Of a stretch of DNA of 64,000 nucleotides, positions 19,539 to 30,450 are shown piece by piece (position 1 is the first letter of the stretch; each line of letters opens with the position of its first letter). The notes beneath the pieces are model-generated. The model made no database searches. It had not been told where the DNA came from and saw only the letters and a program-made list of their open reading frames with translations. Origin of the DNA: Lactarius indigo (Eukaryota > Basidiomycota > Agaricomycetes > Russulales > Russulaceae); NCBI GenBank assembly GCA_025766275.1, contig JAFKAC010000169.1, positions 28,956-92,955 on the forward strand, written 5' to 3'. A program made the translations under genes and the position numbers.

Positions 19539-22431
19539 AATAGATGACCGGGTCATGGCACACCAATTAGACCACCAAGACACTCTGGACGAGTGGGCCG
19601 CCCCCTTCCACCTAGTAAAACAAGGCAAACACTGGTGGAGAGGCGACAAACTGGTGGTTGTGGACAACACACCGCTAAAGAGGGGGGTAATTTCCCTGTT
19701 TCACGATACAAAAACAGCTGGACACCCCGGAATAACAAAGACCTTGTGGCTAGTGTCACAAGACTTTTGGTGGCCAAACATGAAAGACGACATATCCGCA
19801 TATGTAAAGGGCTGTGCCACATGCCAATCAAACAAGAACTTCCCTGGGAACCCGAAACCACCGATATTCCCCATCAAGACTAACCCAGAAGCACTCCCTT
19901 TTGAAACCATCGCTCTAGACTTTATCACAAAGCTACCCCAATCAGAAGACAATGACACAATTCTCACCATCACGGATCATGACTGTTCCAAAGCAGCCTT
20001 CTTTATCCCATGCAGTGAAACAATAGACGCAGAAGGAGTGGCAAAACTCTATGCCAAAACTGTCCTACCACACTATGGACTACCAAGAAGGGTCATCTCC
20101 GACAGAGACCCCAGATTCACAGCGAAGTTCATCAAAGAACTGTGCAGAGTGCTTGACATAGAACAAAACATCAGCACAGCATACCACCCACAAACAGATG
20201 GACAATCAGAGTGAACAAACCAGTGGTTAGAACAGTACCTCCAAATGTTCATAAACCATCAACAAGACAATTGGACGGAGCTACTACCACTGGCACAGTA
20301 CACCCACAACTCCTGGCCAAGCGCAACCACTAAAAAGGCACCCTACGAATTAATCCTTGGGTACATCCCAAGAGTACACCAACCAGAAAGAACGACCACA
20401 GTACCAGGAACACAAGAGAGATTGGAGCGAATCCAGGAAGCCAGAAGGACCACCCAAGCAGCAATTACCCATGCACAGTCACTCTACAAAGGATCCTCTC
20501 GCTTCGAACAACACACAGAAGGAGATAGTGTGTGGCTGGATGCCAGGAACTTGAAAACAACGCACCCTAGTTTCAAGTTAGCCCCAAAAAGATATGGACC
20601 CTTCAGGGTCACAAAGAAGATCTCCGCCACCACATATGCCCTGAAACTTCCCCATCAATGGCGGATCCACCCAGTATTCCATGCGTCCCTCCTGATGCCA
20701 TACAAAGAAACCTCCATACATGGAAAGAACTTTACGGAACCACCCCCAGATCTAGTAGATGGAGAACAGGAGTGGGAAGTTGAGAAAATACTAGAAACAA
20801 GACGCCACAGGAACCAGTTACAGTTCCTAATCAAGTGGAAAGGATACTCCAATGCACACAACAGTTGGGAACCAGAAAAGAACCTCAACGCCCCAGAACT
20901 TATTCAGGAACACTTCGAAAGTAACCCCAGAAGCGAAGGAGCAAAGCAATGGTTAAAACGAAAGGAAGTAACAGTACAAACAGCAACCACCTTCCCCACT
21001 AGCTTCCTCACCATGCCCTCTCGCTCCTCCTCTGTAGAACGCCTCGTTGCTCGTGCCATGGAAAGAGGCTCCTTTGACGAAACACCCTCTGTCACACCCT
21101 CCTCTGGCTATTCTCCCTTCCCAGCACGACCCCCTTCCTTGCCTTCACTCATCCAGGAACCACAACCCATCGATCCCACCATGCCCAGCGTCATAGAAAC
21201 AGAAGGAAGAGGAATAGCCCTTCGCGTTCCCCCTCCTGGACACACAGCTCCCCCTACTCCTGAGATACACCGACCTACCACCTCCCCCCCTGATCCTAGA
21301 GTGACTATGGCTCGTCTCAGCGAAATAACCAACGACCCAATCATGGACGCACTCCCCATTAACTATGAAAGGATGCATATCACTGCTGAAGAAGACGACG
21401 ACCCTGGCTACCCCTTCTTCTTGAATGACCCCTGGAGCAGCCGCTATGTCCACTTCCTCATCCCTGACGACGCTGACCCAACCTCGTACATCCGAAAGGA
21501 TGCCAAATGGATCAGGATCAGTGAAAACAAAGAAGATGTCATCGGCACCATGGGCAAGAACCTCCCTCACTATGGCCTCCCCCTTTTCCTCCTTCCCAGA
21601 GACGACAACCCCCACAATCCAGCTCCCCCCATCACCCCAGCTCAGATGCAGAACTTGGACGAAGCTTCCCCCACAGCCAGACAAGTCGATGAAGTCCTAG
21701 AAGACCTGAAAGATGACCGCCTCACAGCAGAAATCTCCAGGACTCGCCGACTCTTGCGAAACCAGAAGGCCCTCCGAAAGGAGATTGAAGGCCTGTACAA
21801 GACGATGGAGCCCCTCAAAAGGCACCTCCTCAACATGGACATGCAACTAACCAGCACCCGAAGAAGGCTGCAAGAACACAAGGCCTATGTCCAGATTGCA
21901 GACCGATGGCTCACACTACACCCCCCTCCTCTGGAAGAAGAAACTCACCCCTTTGAAGTCCACCACATTCCTGCCCCTGCTCCACCTCGCTACCACTCCA
22001 TGCCAAGACTCCACGACGAACCAGAAGGACCTAGCCCCTCTGCAGAAAGGAAGAAGAGACGCAAGCGCAGAGCCAACAAGAAGGAGACTGGCACCATCCA
22101 ACTTTGTTACAGGTGTCAGTCTGAAGACCACCTCTCCTTCGCCTGCCCTCAAAAACAGAAGTTCTGCTGGAGGTGTTCTAGCACTGACCACTTCCCCTAT
22201 CAGTGCCTCTGGCCAGCCCCTGAAGAACGCACTCAGTGGTGTGGCAAGTGTTTTACCAGCAACAGCCACAAAGAAATCAAGTGCCCCAAGTATGAAAATT
22301 GTCGCAAGTGCGGGGCCCATGGTCCCTTCAACTTCCTTCGCCAACATCGCTGCCCCCTCCCTCGCGAAAGCACCCCCTCCAACGATGTAGACAACGATGT
22401 CTATGACCTGATGGACTTCGAAGCACTCTAG
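19539..22431 (+). pseudogene. pol: Pol of gypsy copy 2, 3' part: integrase, chromodomain, zinc-knuckle tail
   Basis: Continues the pol frame after the copia insert. The integrase zinc-binding segment (GHPGITKTLWLVS...CATCQSN) is at about 19715-19845. The core has ALDFITKLP and VISDRDPRF, and AYHPQTDGQSE ends at a TGA (20212-20214) where the family has Arg, most simply a CGA to TGA change. The frame then runs on unbroken for 728 codons (20245-22431). A chromodomain lies at about 20764-20930 (WEVEKILETRRHRNQLQFL, IKWKGY, NSWEPEKNL). After it comes an unusual extension of about 480 residues: a Pro/Ser-rich part, a conserved-looking block, a helical coiled-coil-like stretch (about 21660-21900) and a Cys/His-rich array at 22105-22350 (CYRCQSEDHLSFAC, CWRCSSTDHFPYQC, CGKC...C, CRKCG...HRC). 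Except for the TGA and the copia insert it is intact. Confidence 0.88.
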
Positions 22432-22457
22432 GGAGAGTTGACTTAGAGAGGGGCTCA

Positions 22458-23036
22458 TGTTATGATCCGACGCTTCGGACCTAAGTCACAGTATGTCTCC
22501 ACCCTGCCTTTCCCCTTCTGTACTATACCTTGTTACCAAAGGAGCTACTGTTACTAGTGGCGCTGTTTCTTTGATCCGAACTTCTGTTTACTCCGTTTAG
22601 TCTCTTTGATATTGTGTGGACTTGTGTTCATGTTGTTTGGAACCCTGTCCTATATAAACCTGTACCATAGACCGTAGGAAGCCAGACTTGGCTTCGTTTG
22701 CAATCTAGCAACCTCACCTCCGTACTTTGGTGTGACCTTGTCTTATCCCTCTCTTCTTGTGCACCCCCTACCTCAGTCCCTAACCAGGACACTTCGAAGT
22801 CTTTGCAGTTGAACTATATCAACGCGTTACACCTGTTATACTCTGTGCACTAGCAAGATCAAGTGTAGAGAAGTGTTAGACACTTCGGACGAGGAGTCCT
22901 ACATTACAGAGTAGTGCTGCACCTTGTGCCACACTTTTATCACTCGTATTTCATAGCAATAAGACAACAGAGGTCTTTGCTTGATACTTGTGTGATTCAG
23001 AGCCTCTAAAACCCACGCCCCTGCTAGGGTGTAACA
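22458..23036 (+). repeat. 3' LTR of Ty3/gypsy copy 2
   Basis: 579 bp, preceded by a purine tract and followed by GGGTG, the target duplication. One base different by eye from the 5' LTR (C to T at a CpG near its end). Confidence 0.95.
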
Positions 23037-23279
23037 GGGTGGGTCGCAGACCTGTGCCAGTGGTTCATGCTCGTGCTGGCGAGCACGAACGCGAGTTACG
23101 CAATGCAATGGCAAGGAATTTTCGCAGCCACCGCATGTACGACGCGCATTCCCACGCTCTTGTCTCAGCTCCTGCTGTCTGCTACAGTCTCATCTCTCCT
23201 CATCTCTGCCTGATCTCAGCTGATCTACTTCAACTTGCTTCTTTTATTTTTTTTTGTACTACTCTTGGCTACATCTACT

Positions 23280-26200
23280 ATGGCTGGATCTAGGAAGAGG
23301 GCCCCTTCAACACCCAAGAGGACTCCAAAAAGGCCAAAGACCAAGAAGAGCCAGGTCAAACAGCGGGAGCTTCCTGGTGGTGCTTTGGAGATGTCTTTTC
23401 AGCTTGATGGTATGTGCTCATTGTTTTGATGGTATCCATACACTCATATTGTGTTAGTTTCATCCACAGCTGCTCAGACATCAGTTGCCAGTGCCAGACA
23501 TGTGCACTTTAATCTAGGCTCTTCTGCAGCTTCAGGTGGCCCTCCTGGACCCTCACAGCAGGGAGAGGACCCCTTTGCAGGTTCTTCACCTGCTCAGGCT
23601 GCCAATCAAGTGAGTATCTATTTTATTAATTTTATAATCATTTTTTAACAAATTTAATATAGGGAGGCCTTAGCTCACCCCAACCTGAGAACTTTGACCT
23701 TGGAAATGGGTCAGATGGCTCTCAGGAGGGTGGCGCTAATTTCAATAGCCCTCAGGATGGCGGCTCTGACCCTCCAACTCCAACTCGCCGCCCAAGGAGG
23801 GCTCAAAAAGCTGGTTCAAGGCTGGGCTCAGGTGATGATACCTTGAGGTTTTTTCAAGCTGTTGATGGGAAGAAACAGTGCAAGTTTTGCTTGTGAGTTT
23901 TTTATTTTTATTGTTATTTTTATTTCTAAAAATTATTTTTGTAGGATACTTTATCAAGAGGATGTGTCCATCAAAGTACACTCATATCGCTCCACTACTG
24001 CAACAGGTCCTCTGCGATCCCATCTGCTCAATCACCATGCAGAAGAGTGGGTTACAGAGTGCCAAAGACTCAAAATTGAGCTGAGAGGTAAAGAGGGAGA
24101 AGAAGCTGTTGCAAGAGTTACTGGAGTTCCTGTAGAGCATCAAGCTAGGCGCTGCACTCCCTTCACTCAAGACAACTTTTTAGATGGCCTTGTGCAATTT
24201 ATTGTTGCCACAGATCAGGTTTTTTATTTAATTTTAATTTTTTTTCCCTATTTAATGTTTTTTTTTTTTTTTTTAGCCTATGATGATTGTGGAGAGACCA
24301 GAGTTCTGCCACCTGTGTCTCCTGCTCCACCCTGAGCTGAGTGATGCAGACATCCCTCACAGGACCACTATGCAGAAGTGCATTGTGGAGAACTGTACAG
24401 AGGCACTCCACAATTTGTCTCAGCATATTCAGGTAATATTTTATTATTATATCTTAGTGCTTGAGGGCTAACTTCTATTTAGACAAGCTGCCTTGGGAGG
24501 GTCTCTTTTACCACAGACATGTGGACAGACCCTGACCTCAAGCCATACATGGCTGTTACTGCTGACTGGCTGGAGCAGATCCAGACTCAAGATGGCCAGC
24601 AAAAGCTAACCCTTAGAGCTGACCTTATTGGATTTGTCTATTTTCCTGGGTCCCACACTGGAGAGAGGTTAGCTGAGGTCTTTCATTTTATCATTACTAG
24701 GATGGGGCTTGAAAGAAAGGTAATGTCTACTTCATTTTATATATAAATTTCGACTAATTAATTTTTTTTTAAAATAAAGATTGGTTGGATAACAACAGAT
24801 AATGCATCCAACAACAGCTCTATGATGGAGGCACTAGAAACTCAGTTAAAGAAGCAATATCCTAATACTGGGTTTTCTGCAGAGCAGCGCCACATCAGGT
24901 AAGTGTCAAACTATTTAATATTTTTTTGCTAACACTTTTTAGATGCTTTGCCCATATTGTAAATCTTGCATGCAAGGCAATGCTTGAGGAAGCAGTTGAA
25001 CTTGGTTTTGACCAAGTCAAAAGGCTTCAGCAAATTATTGTTTATGTGAGCCTTTCCTTTTTTTTTTTTCTTTTTTTTCTTCTTTTTCCCTTCTTTTTTT
25101 CGAGTTTTTTTGTCTTTTTTCTTTTTCTTTTTCTTTTTCTTTTTCTTTTTCTTTTTCTTTTTCTTTTTCTTTTTCTTTTTCTTTTTCTTTTTCTTTTTCT
25201 TTTTCTTTTTCTTTTTCTTTTTCTTTTTCTTTTTCTTTTTCTTTTTCTTTTTCTTTTTCTTTTTCTTTTTCTTTTTCTTTTTCTTTTTCTTTTTCTTTTT
25301 CTTTTTCTTTTTCTTTTTCTTTTTCTTTTTCTTTTTCTTTTTCTTTTTCTTTTTCTTTTTCTTTTTCTTTTTCTTTTTCTTTTTCTTTTTCTTTTCTTTT
25401 TCTTTTTCTTTTTCTTTTTCTTTTTCTTTTTTCTTTTTTCTTTTTTCTTTTTTCTTTTTTCTTTTTCCGAGTTTTTTCTTTCTTTCTTTTTTTTTTTTTC
25501 TTTCTTTTTTTTCTAACTTATTTATAATAGATCCGCAACTCATCATGAAGGCGTGATATATTTTCTGCAATTGCAAAGGAGTCAAATGTGCCTCCTTTGC
25601 AATTAATCCTTGATGTGGAGACCAGGTGGTCCTCTGCCTATTTAATGATCAAGAGGGCATTTATTTTGAGAGAGGTGTTTTTTAAGCCATTTAATAAATT
25701 CTAATGCTAACTTTTAGTTAGGCAATTGATAGGTTTACTCAGGAGGGAGGGCCAGACCCATTAGATGAGGAAGATTGGAGGGTCCTTGGGGGACTTCAGA
25801 GAATTCTTCAGGTGTGCAGACATTTTCTCTCTCTGATTGTCTATTAATTTATTTATTAGATCCCCTTCTGGTATCAGCAATCACTTTCTTATGAGAAGAC
25901 ACCAACACTTTGTGGCACAGTTGCTGCATTTGAGGGCTTTTTAAAAACCCTGAATGACTTGGCAAATACCTTGGAGACTGAGAGACAGGATATTGGTCTT
26001 ATTATTGGAAAAGCTTCAGAGAAGATAGTTCCATATTCTATCCAGGCCCTTGACCTTCCAGTATATCAGCTTTCAATGGGTGAGTGGCTGTCTTAATATT
26101 CTGCATAATTTCTCATCTCATGTGAACAGTTCTTAACCCTTTGACAAAGCTTGAATGGTTCAAGCAACACTACCAATCAAATGTTTCTGAAGCAGTAAAG

Positions 26201-26845
26201 CACCACCTCCTTGATGCAGTGAGTGCTTTTAATTTTATCATGCTACTCTAAAACTAAAATTCTAAGTAGCTCAGACCATTGTACACACCATCTAGAGCCC
26301 CTACTAGATCAACTGTACCCCCTCCACCCCCTGAACCATTTGGTGGCATGCAGGCCACTTTGGCAAACCTTGGTATTGGCCCAATGCCTGTCTACAGACC
26401 ACAGGCAAATACCTTAGAAGGTGAAGTTGATGACTATCTAGCAGCCCCAGTCAAATATGCCAATATTCTTGAGTTCTGGCAGGTATGTAGAATGGTTCAT
26501 TTTGTTAGGGAGTACTAACAGTAGTTGGAATGGCAGGAACACCAGAAAAAGTGGCCAACACTCTTCAAGCTTGCCATGGACTTACTCCCCATTCAAGCCA
26601 CTTCAGTCCCATGTGAGCGTGTCTTCTCAGCAAGCAAGGAGACAGCTAGAGCCAGGAGGAACCGCCTTAAGCCAGGCAGCATGGAAGCCATACAGATACT
26701 CAAGTTCCAGGCAAAGTATAAAAGGGAACTCAATTTTACTGAAGGGCTTGGAGAGAAGGATGAAATGGAAGAGCTGGAGGGAATGGAGGCAGTCAGACCA
26801 GTTGAGGACTTGAGGGCTTATCTCAGGGGCATTAGTGAGCAGTAG
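23280..26845 (+). CDS. hAT-family transposase (BED finger, hAT dimerisation domain)
   Basis: Multi-exon transposase gene of the hAT element. It starts MAGSRKRAPSTPKRTPKRPK, a basic nuclear-signal-like N-terminus; exon 1 ends near 23410. A BED-type zinc finger is at about 23865-24050 (CKFC ... LRSHLLNHH), split by an intron. The catalytic core shows LFTTDMWTD (about 24510) and WITTDNASNNS (about 24790), the first two acidic positions of the hAT DDE site, and LDVETRWSSAY near 25610. The C-terminal dimerisation domain is LLPIQATSVPCERVFSASKE (about 26590), and the protein ends near 26845. I count about ten short introns with GT-AG borders; one (about 25050-25530) is swollen by a CTTTTT repeat. 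I found no stop within the exons I could read, so the gene may be functional; exact junctions were not all fixed. Confidence 0.82.
25060..25520 (+). repeat. Expanded CTTTTT hexanucleotide repeat inside a transposase intron
   Basis: About 400 bp of near-perfect CTTTTT units (roughly 45 or more) within an intron of the hAT transposase. The long polypyrimidine tract ends just before the next acceptor. Poly-Lys and Phe/Leu frames in this stretch are artefacts of the repeat. Confidence 0.93.
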
Positions 26846-27079
26846 TTTAAGAGAATTTATTTGCAACAAGGCTATATACATGTATTTGTACCTAGGAATG
26901 AACTACATAAAAGTAGGGGACCTGTGTGACTCACCTGGGGTGGCCAGAGAGGGAAAAGGGGGTGGGAAGAGAAAGGGGGGTGTGGAGGGGCAAGAGGAGG
27001 GTGCGCGAGGGCTGTCTGAGGGTATCTGAGGGTGTCCAAGGGCCTTCCGAGGGTGTCCGAGGCATCCAGGGGCACGCAA

Positions 27080-27420
27080 TGGTTGTCCGAAGGTGGGCGG
27101 GCGCTGGTGGCAGCAGCGAGGGTGGAACGGTGGCGGTGGCGACAGCTCCAGCGGTGGTGGCGCCAGCAGCAAGTGGTGGCGGTGGTGGCAATGTGAGGGC
27201 GGTGGCAGCGGCGACGTGAGGGCGGTGGCAGCGGCAACAGTGAAGGTGGTGGCAGCGGTGGCAGCGGCAGTGAGGATGGTGGTGGTGGCGGCAGCTGCAG
27301 CGAGGGCGTTGGCGGCAGCGGTGGCGGCTGCAGCAGCAGCGTGGGTGGTGGTGGTGGTGGCAGTGAGGGCGGTTGTGGCGACAGCGGCGGCAGAAGCGAG
27401 GGCATAGGGTGATGATGCCG
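27080..27420. repeat. GGC/GTG-rich triplet repeat in hAT right arm
   Basis: Imperfect GGTGGC/GGCAGC/GCGGTG triplets, very GC-rich and quite unlike the AT-rich transposase exons next to it. Long open frames on both strands here come from lack of stop codons in the repeat. It mirrors the triplet repeat in the left arm of the same element. Confidence 0.8.
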
Positions 27421-27699
27421 AAGACGATGCAGAGGCGGTGGCAGAGACAGTAGGCGGCGGTGACAGTGACGGCGCAGGTGACAACGGTGACAATGTTGGC
27501 GACGATGGCGACAGTGCCGTCAGAGGCACCGACAGCTGCGCGGCGGCCAGAGGAGCAGCGACGGGCAGTGACCAGAGCGACGGGTGGCGAGAGGCGACGA
27601 CCAGCAGTGAGAGGCGGCGACCAGCGGTGAGAGGCAGCGACCAGTGGCGAGAGGCGGTGACCAGCGGCAACCAGAGCGACGGGCAGTGACCAGAGCAAG

Positions 27700-27955
27700 T
27701 GGTGGCGACCAGAGTGAGGGGCGGCGAGCGGCGGCAACCAGAGTGAGGGGCAGCGAGCGGCAGCAACCAGAGTGAGGGGCAGCGAGCGGCAGCAACCAGA
27801 GTGAGGGGCAGCGAGCGGCAGCAACCAGAGTGAGGGGCAGCGAGCGGCAGCAACCAGAGTGAGGGGCAGCAAGCGGCGGCAACCAGAGTGAGGGGCAGCG
27901 AGCGGTGGCGACCAGAGTGAGGGGCGGCAACCAGCGACCAGCAGTGACCAGAGTG
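27700..27955. repeat. 29-bp minisatellite in hAT right arm
   Basis: About nine tandem copies of a 29-bp unit (AGAGTGAGGGGCAGCGAGCG then GCAGCAACC), with slight variation at both ends of the array. It is flanked by looser GCGAC/CAGCGAC repeats back to about 27530. Confidence 0.9.
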
Positions 27956-28410
27956 AGCAACGACAAGAAGAAGCAGCGGCCAGAGAGAGAGCAACGAGGG
28001 CAGCGAGAGCACAGACAAGGCCAGCAGTCAGCGGGCAGACAACACGAACAGCACACAGACAATGCACAGACCGCAAGCCCAGTCTGTGCAGAGGGGGGGA
28101 TGACTGGGGATCCTGGCCAGTCGTTCAGATACTCAGTACTCAGTCTCACTGAGGGGGAGCCAGGTATACTCAGTACTCAGGGCTTGAAGCTTGAAGTTCG
28201 AGACTTGGATTCACACGTGTGTTCATTGGCTTGGCTGACTCAGGCTACCCAAAATGGTACGATTTCCTATTTGTACTTTTGGGTGGCTTGAGCCAGCTCA
28301 GCCTAGCTTGAGCCAGCTCAATTCGGAGTGGCTTAGCTCAGCTTGTCCTTTTTTGGTCGAGCTGTGCTTAGCTGAGCCAAGCCAAGCTGAGCCGAGCCAC
28401 AGCAACACTA

Positions 28411-28544
28411 GCTGCAGTGTGTGCCTGTTGAGCCCCTGTTCAGCTTGTGTTGGGTTGACATGTGATCCCCATTTGCTCGATCTTTGCTAAGTCATTTATG
28501 CCTGTCCAGCATCCAAGTTGGACTAACGCCGGTGGAGCATAACA
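28411..28544 (+). repeat. 3' fragment of an LTR (same family as 32841-33349)
   Basis: 134 bp that match the complement of the left end of the solo LTR at 32841-33349 (shared CTGCAGTGTGTGCC, GACTAACGCCGGTGGAGC). It ends CATAACA directly before the TATATGGACGAC that codes Y-M-D-D of the next pol. Its 5' part is missing because the hAT right end abuts it. Confidence 0.8.
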
Positions 28545-30450
28545 TATATGGACGACATTGGCATCGCTACAGGACTCCAACATTCACTTGAAGATCACGT
28601 CCAGGCAGTCAAGGATGTACTTTGTGTATCCGTGGAACACAATCTCTACTACAAACTTGAGAAATGCCTTTTTCATTCCCCACGCATGGATTACCTGGGG
28701 GTAATCCTTGAAAAGGGGGTGACATGCATGGACCCCATAAAAATTTCAGGCATCAAAGACTGGCCTACACCAACCAAAGTTAAGGACATTCACTCTTTTC
28801 TTGGATTCTGCAATTTTTACCAACCTTTCATTCAGGGCTTCGCAACCAAAGCATGTCCACTCAATAAACTCACATGTAAAGACACAGAATGGCATTGGGG
28901 AACAGAAGAAGAAACAGCCTTCCAAGACCTCAAAACTCTCGTTACTAGTGAACTGGTATTAGTGCACCCTGACTTGACTCAGCAATTCAAATTAGAAGTT
29001 GACGTGTCAGGCTTTGCAACAGAAGCAGTTCTTCTCCAGTGCAAAGGGGATGGTAAACAGCACCCTATTGGTTATTACTCCTCCACCCTTAACAAAGCGG
29101 AATGAAATTATGTCATTTACAATCTCGAACTCCTAGCAATTGTCAAAGCCTTTCATCACTGAAGACCTCTCTTGGTGGGCTCTCCCCACAAGATAAAAGT
29201 CTTTTCCAACCACCTAAATCTACAGTATTGGAAGTGATGAACAGCAAGATGGAACCTATACTCACACTGGGACAAAGTACTGTGGTGAGATAGAGGTAGC
29301 AACTGGTAAGCAGCAGAGGGGAGGTCTTGCAGGTGAAGCAGAAGTAAAGTCTGGCACACAGCAGAGTGAGAACTGATAATAGTATTACAGGAGAGGAACT
29401 TTACCTGGCACACAGCAGAGTGAGAACTGATGTGGTCCAGGGCATACAGAGTACTCTACTTATACTATACAGAGGTGTGACACTAGTACAAGGGCAGTAA
29501 CATAGAGTCACGGAATACAAGGAGCATTGTTCTACATACAGGACAAAAGGAATGTACCAAAGGAGAACAAGGTGACCAGAACAAAGAAAGTCCAGACTAA
29601 GATGATATCATAGTGACATCACAATAAAGATAACGCTAGAAAGAGAACAAAGGAAGGAGTACAATGAAGAGTCCGGAGTAGTCCATATGATGTCATTGTA
29701 CAGTGATGTCATAGAAGTCCTAGATTGTACAGATCAAATTAAATCTAATCTAAAGCGGTCCTAATTAATCTACAGCAGTCCATATCTGTAAGTCCAGTCC
29801 GTTAGAGCCGCTAAGTGCGCAAGGGTCACTTATCAACAGGAAGTTGCCACAGAAAATTAGTCAACACATGGCTAGGGAAGCACTCAAACTCTCTAAATAC
29901 AATTTTAAAATTCATCACATCAAGGGTACTTCCAATGGATGAGCCAACGCTCTCTCTCATCAACCCAATTACGACCAGGGGGAAAACGACAACAAAGGGA
30001 TTACAGTGCTACCAGAGCATGTCTTTGCACGAGCAAACACACTACAAGAAGAACCTCATACCGATTACCGAAGACCTGAAATCCTTCCAGTGGAAATGAC
30101 GCCTCTGCACCCAGTGTATGAACAAGATAGAGCTAAGTTGAAACCTTGGATTGACGCACACAGGCTCAAAGATATTGAAGGAACATGGTACAAGGATGGA
30201 CACCACGTTGTCACAGGCGGCATTCATGACAAGCGTACCATTATTGCCACACATCATGACTCCCCTGTGTATGGTCATCCAGAGATCAAGCACACTCTCC
30301 AACTTACTGAACAACATTACTGGTGGTCGCAAATGAAGAATGATGTCACAGACTACATCAAAGGGTGTGTGGAATGCCAGCGGCATAAGGTCAACCTTTG
30401 CCCCATCAAAGTGCCACTACAACCCATCTACCCCAAACCGGAAGCTCTAC
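28545..30450 (+). pseudogene. Decayed Ty3/gypsy pol (RT, RNase H, integrase zinc domain)
   Basis: Begins exactly at the YMDD of reverse transcriptase (YMDDIGIATGL) and runs through the RT thumb/connection, RNase H (FKLEVDVSGFATEAVL) and the integrase HHCC domain (GHPEIKHTLQLTEQHYWW ... CVECQRHK), ending at 30450. In-frame stops occur (for example near 29103, 29160 and 29940), and a copia solo LTR splits it at 29235-29838. It is a different gypsy family from copies 1 and 2. The 5' part of pol and both own LTRs are missing. Confidence 0.87.
29235..29838 (-). repeat. Copia-family solo LTR (TSD GGAAG)
   Basis: 604 bp; the complement begins TGTTGATAAGTGACCCTTGC and ends GTTCATCA, so it is an older member of the LTR family at 13200. 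Perfect 5-bp duplications GGAAG flank it (29230-29234 and 29839-29843). It interrupts the RNase H region of a gypsy pol remnant. Confidence 0.93.

Larger units (their letters stand above)
8744..23036 (+). mobile_element. Ty3/gypsy chromovirus copy 2 (contains nested copia)
   Basis: Nearly complete LTR retrotransposon: 5' LTR, gag (9531-11222), pol (from about 11204), 3' LTR and GGGTG target duplication. Pol is split by a copia element at 13200-19538. Discounting that insert and one copy of its AATAG duplication, the upstream and downstream pol frames agree. Domain order is protease, RT, RNase H, integrase, chromodomain, which places it in the chromovirus group. A purine-rich tract (AGAGAGGGG) precedes the 3' LTR. 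One TGA at 20212-20214 interrupts the integrase. The near-identical LTRs indicate a recent insertion. Confidence 0.93.
7697..28410 (+). mobile_element. hAT transposon, interrupted by gypsy copy 2
   Basis: Ends are an imperfect terminal inverted repeat: TAGTGTTGCCATGGCTCGGC at 7697 and the complement of TAGTGTTGCTGTGGCTCGGC ending at 28410 (18 of 20 match). Both ends have many subterminal GGCTCAGC/GAGCCAAGC-type repeats within 150-200 bp. The transposase gene lies at 23280-26845. Gypsy copy 2 (8744-23036) is inserted between the left end and the transposase. The expected 8-bp target duplication is not there: left flank GCCAAGAG, right flank GCTGCAGT. The two flanks are also different repeats (gypsy copy 1 pol on the left, an LTR fragment on the right), so the unit may be a recombinant of two hAT copies or have suffered a flank deletion. 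Confidence 0.8.

Noticed and set aside
24926..25585. Poly-Lys and Phe/Leu open frames
   Set aside because: Artefacts of the CTTTTT repeat in a transposase intron.
26872..28149. Several 200-380 residue minus-strand frames
   Set aside because: They lie in GC-rich triplet and 29-bp repeats that lack stop codons; composition is repeat-like with no domain.
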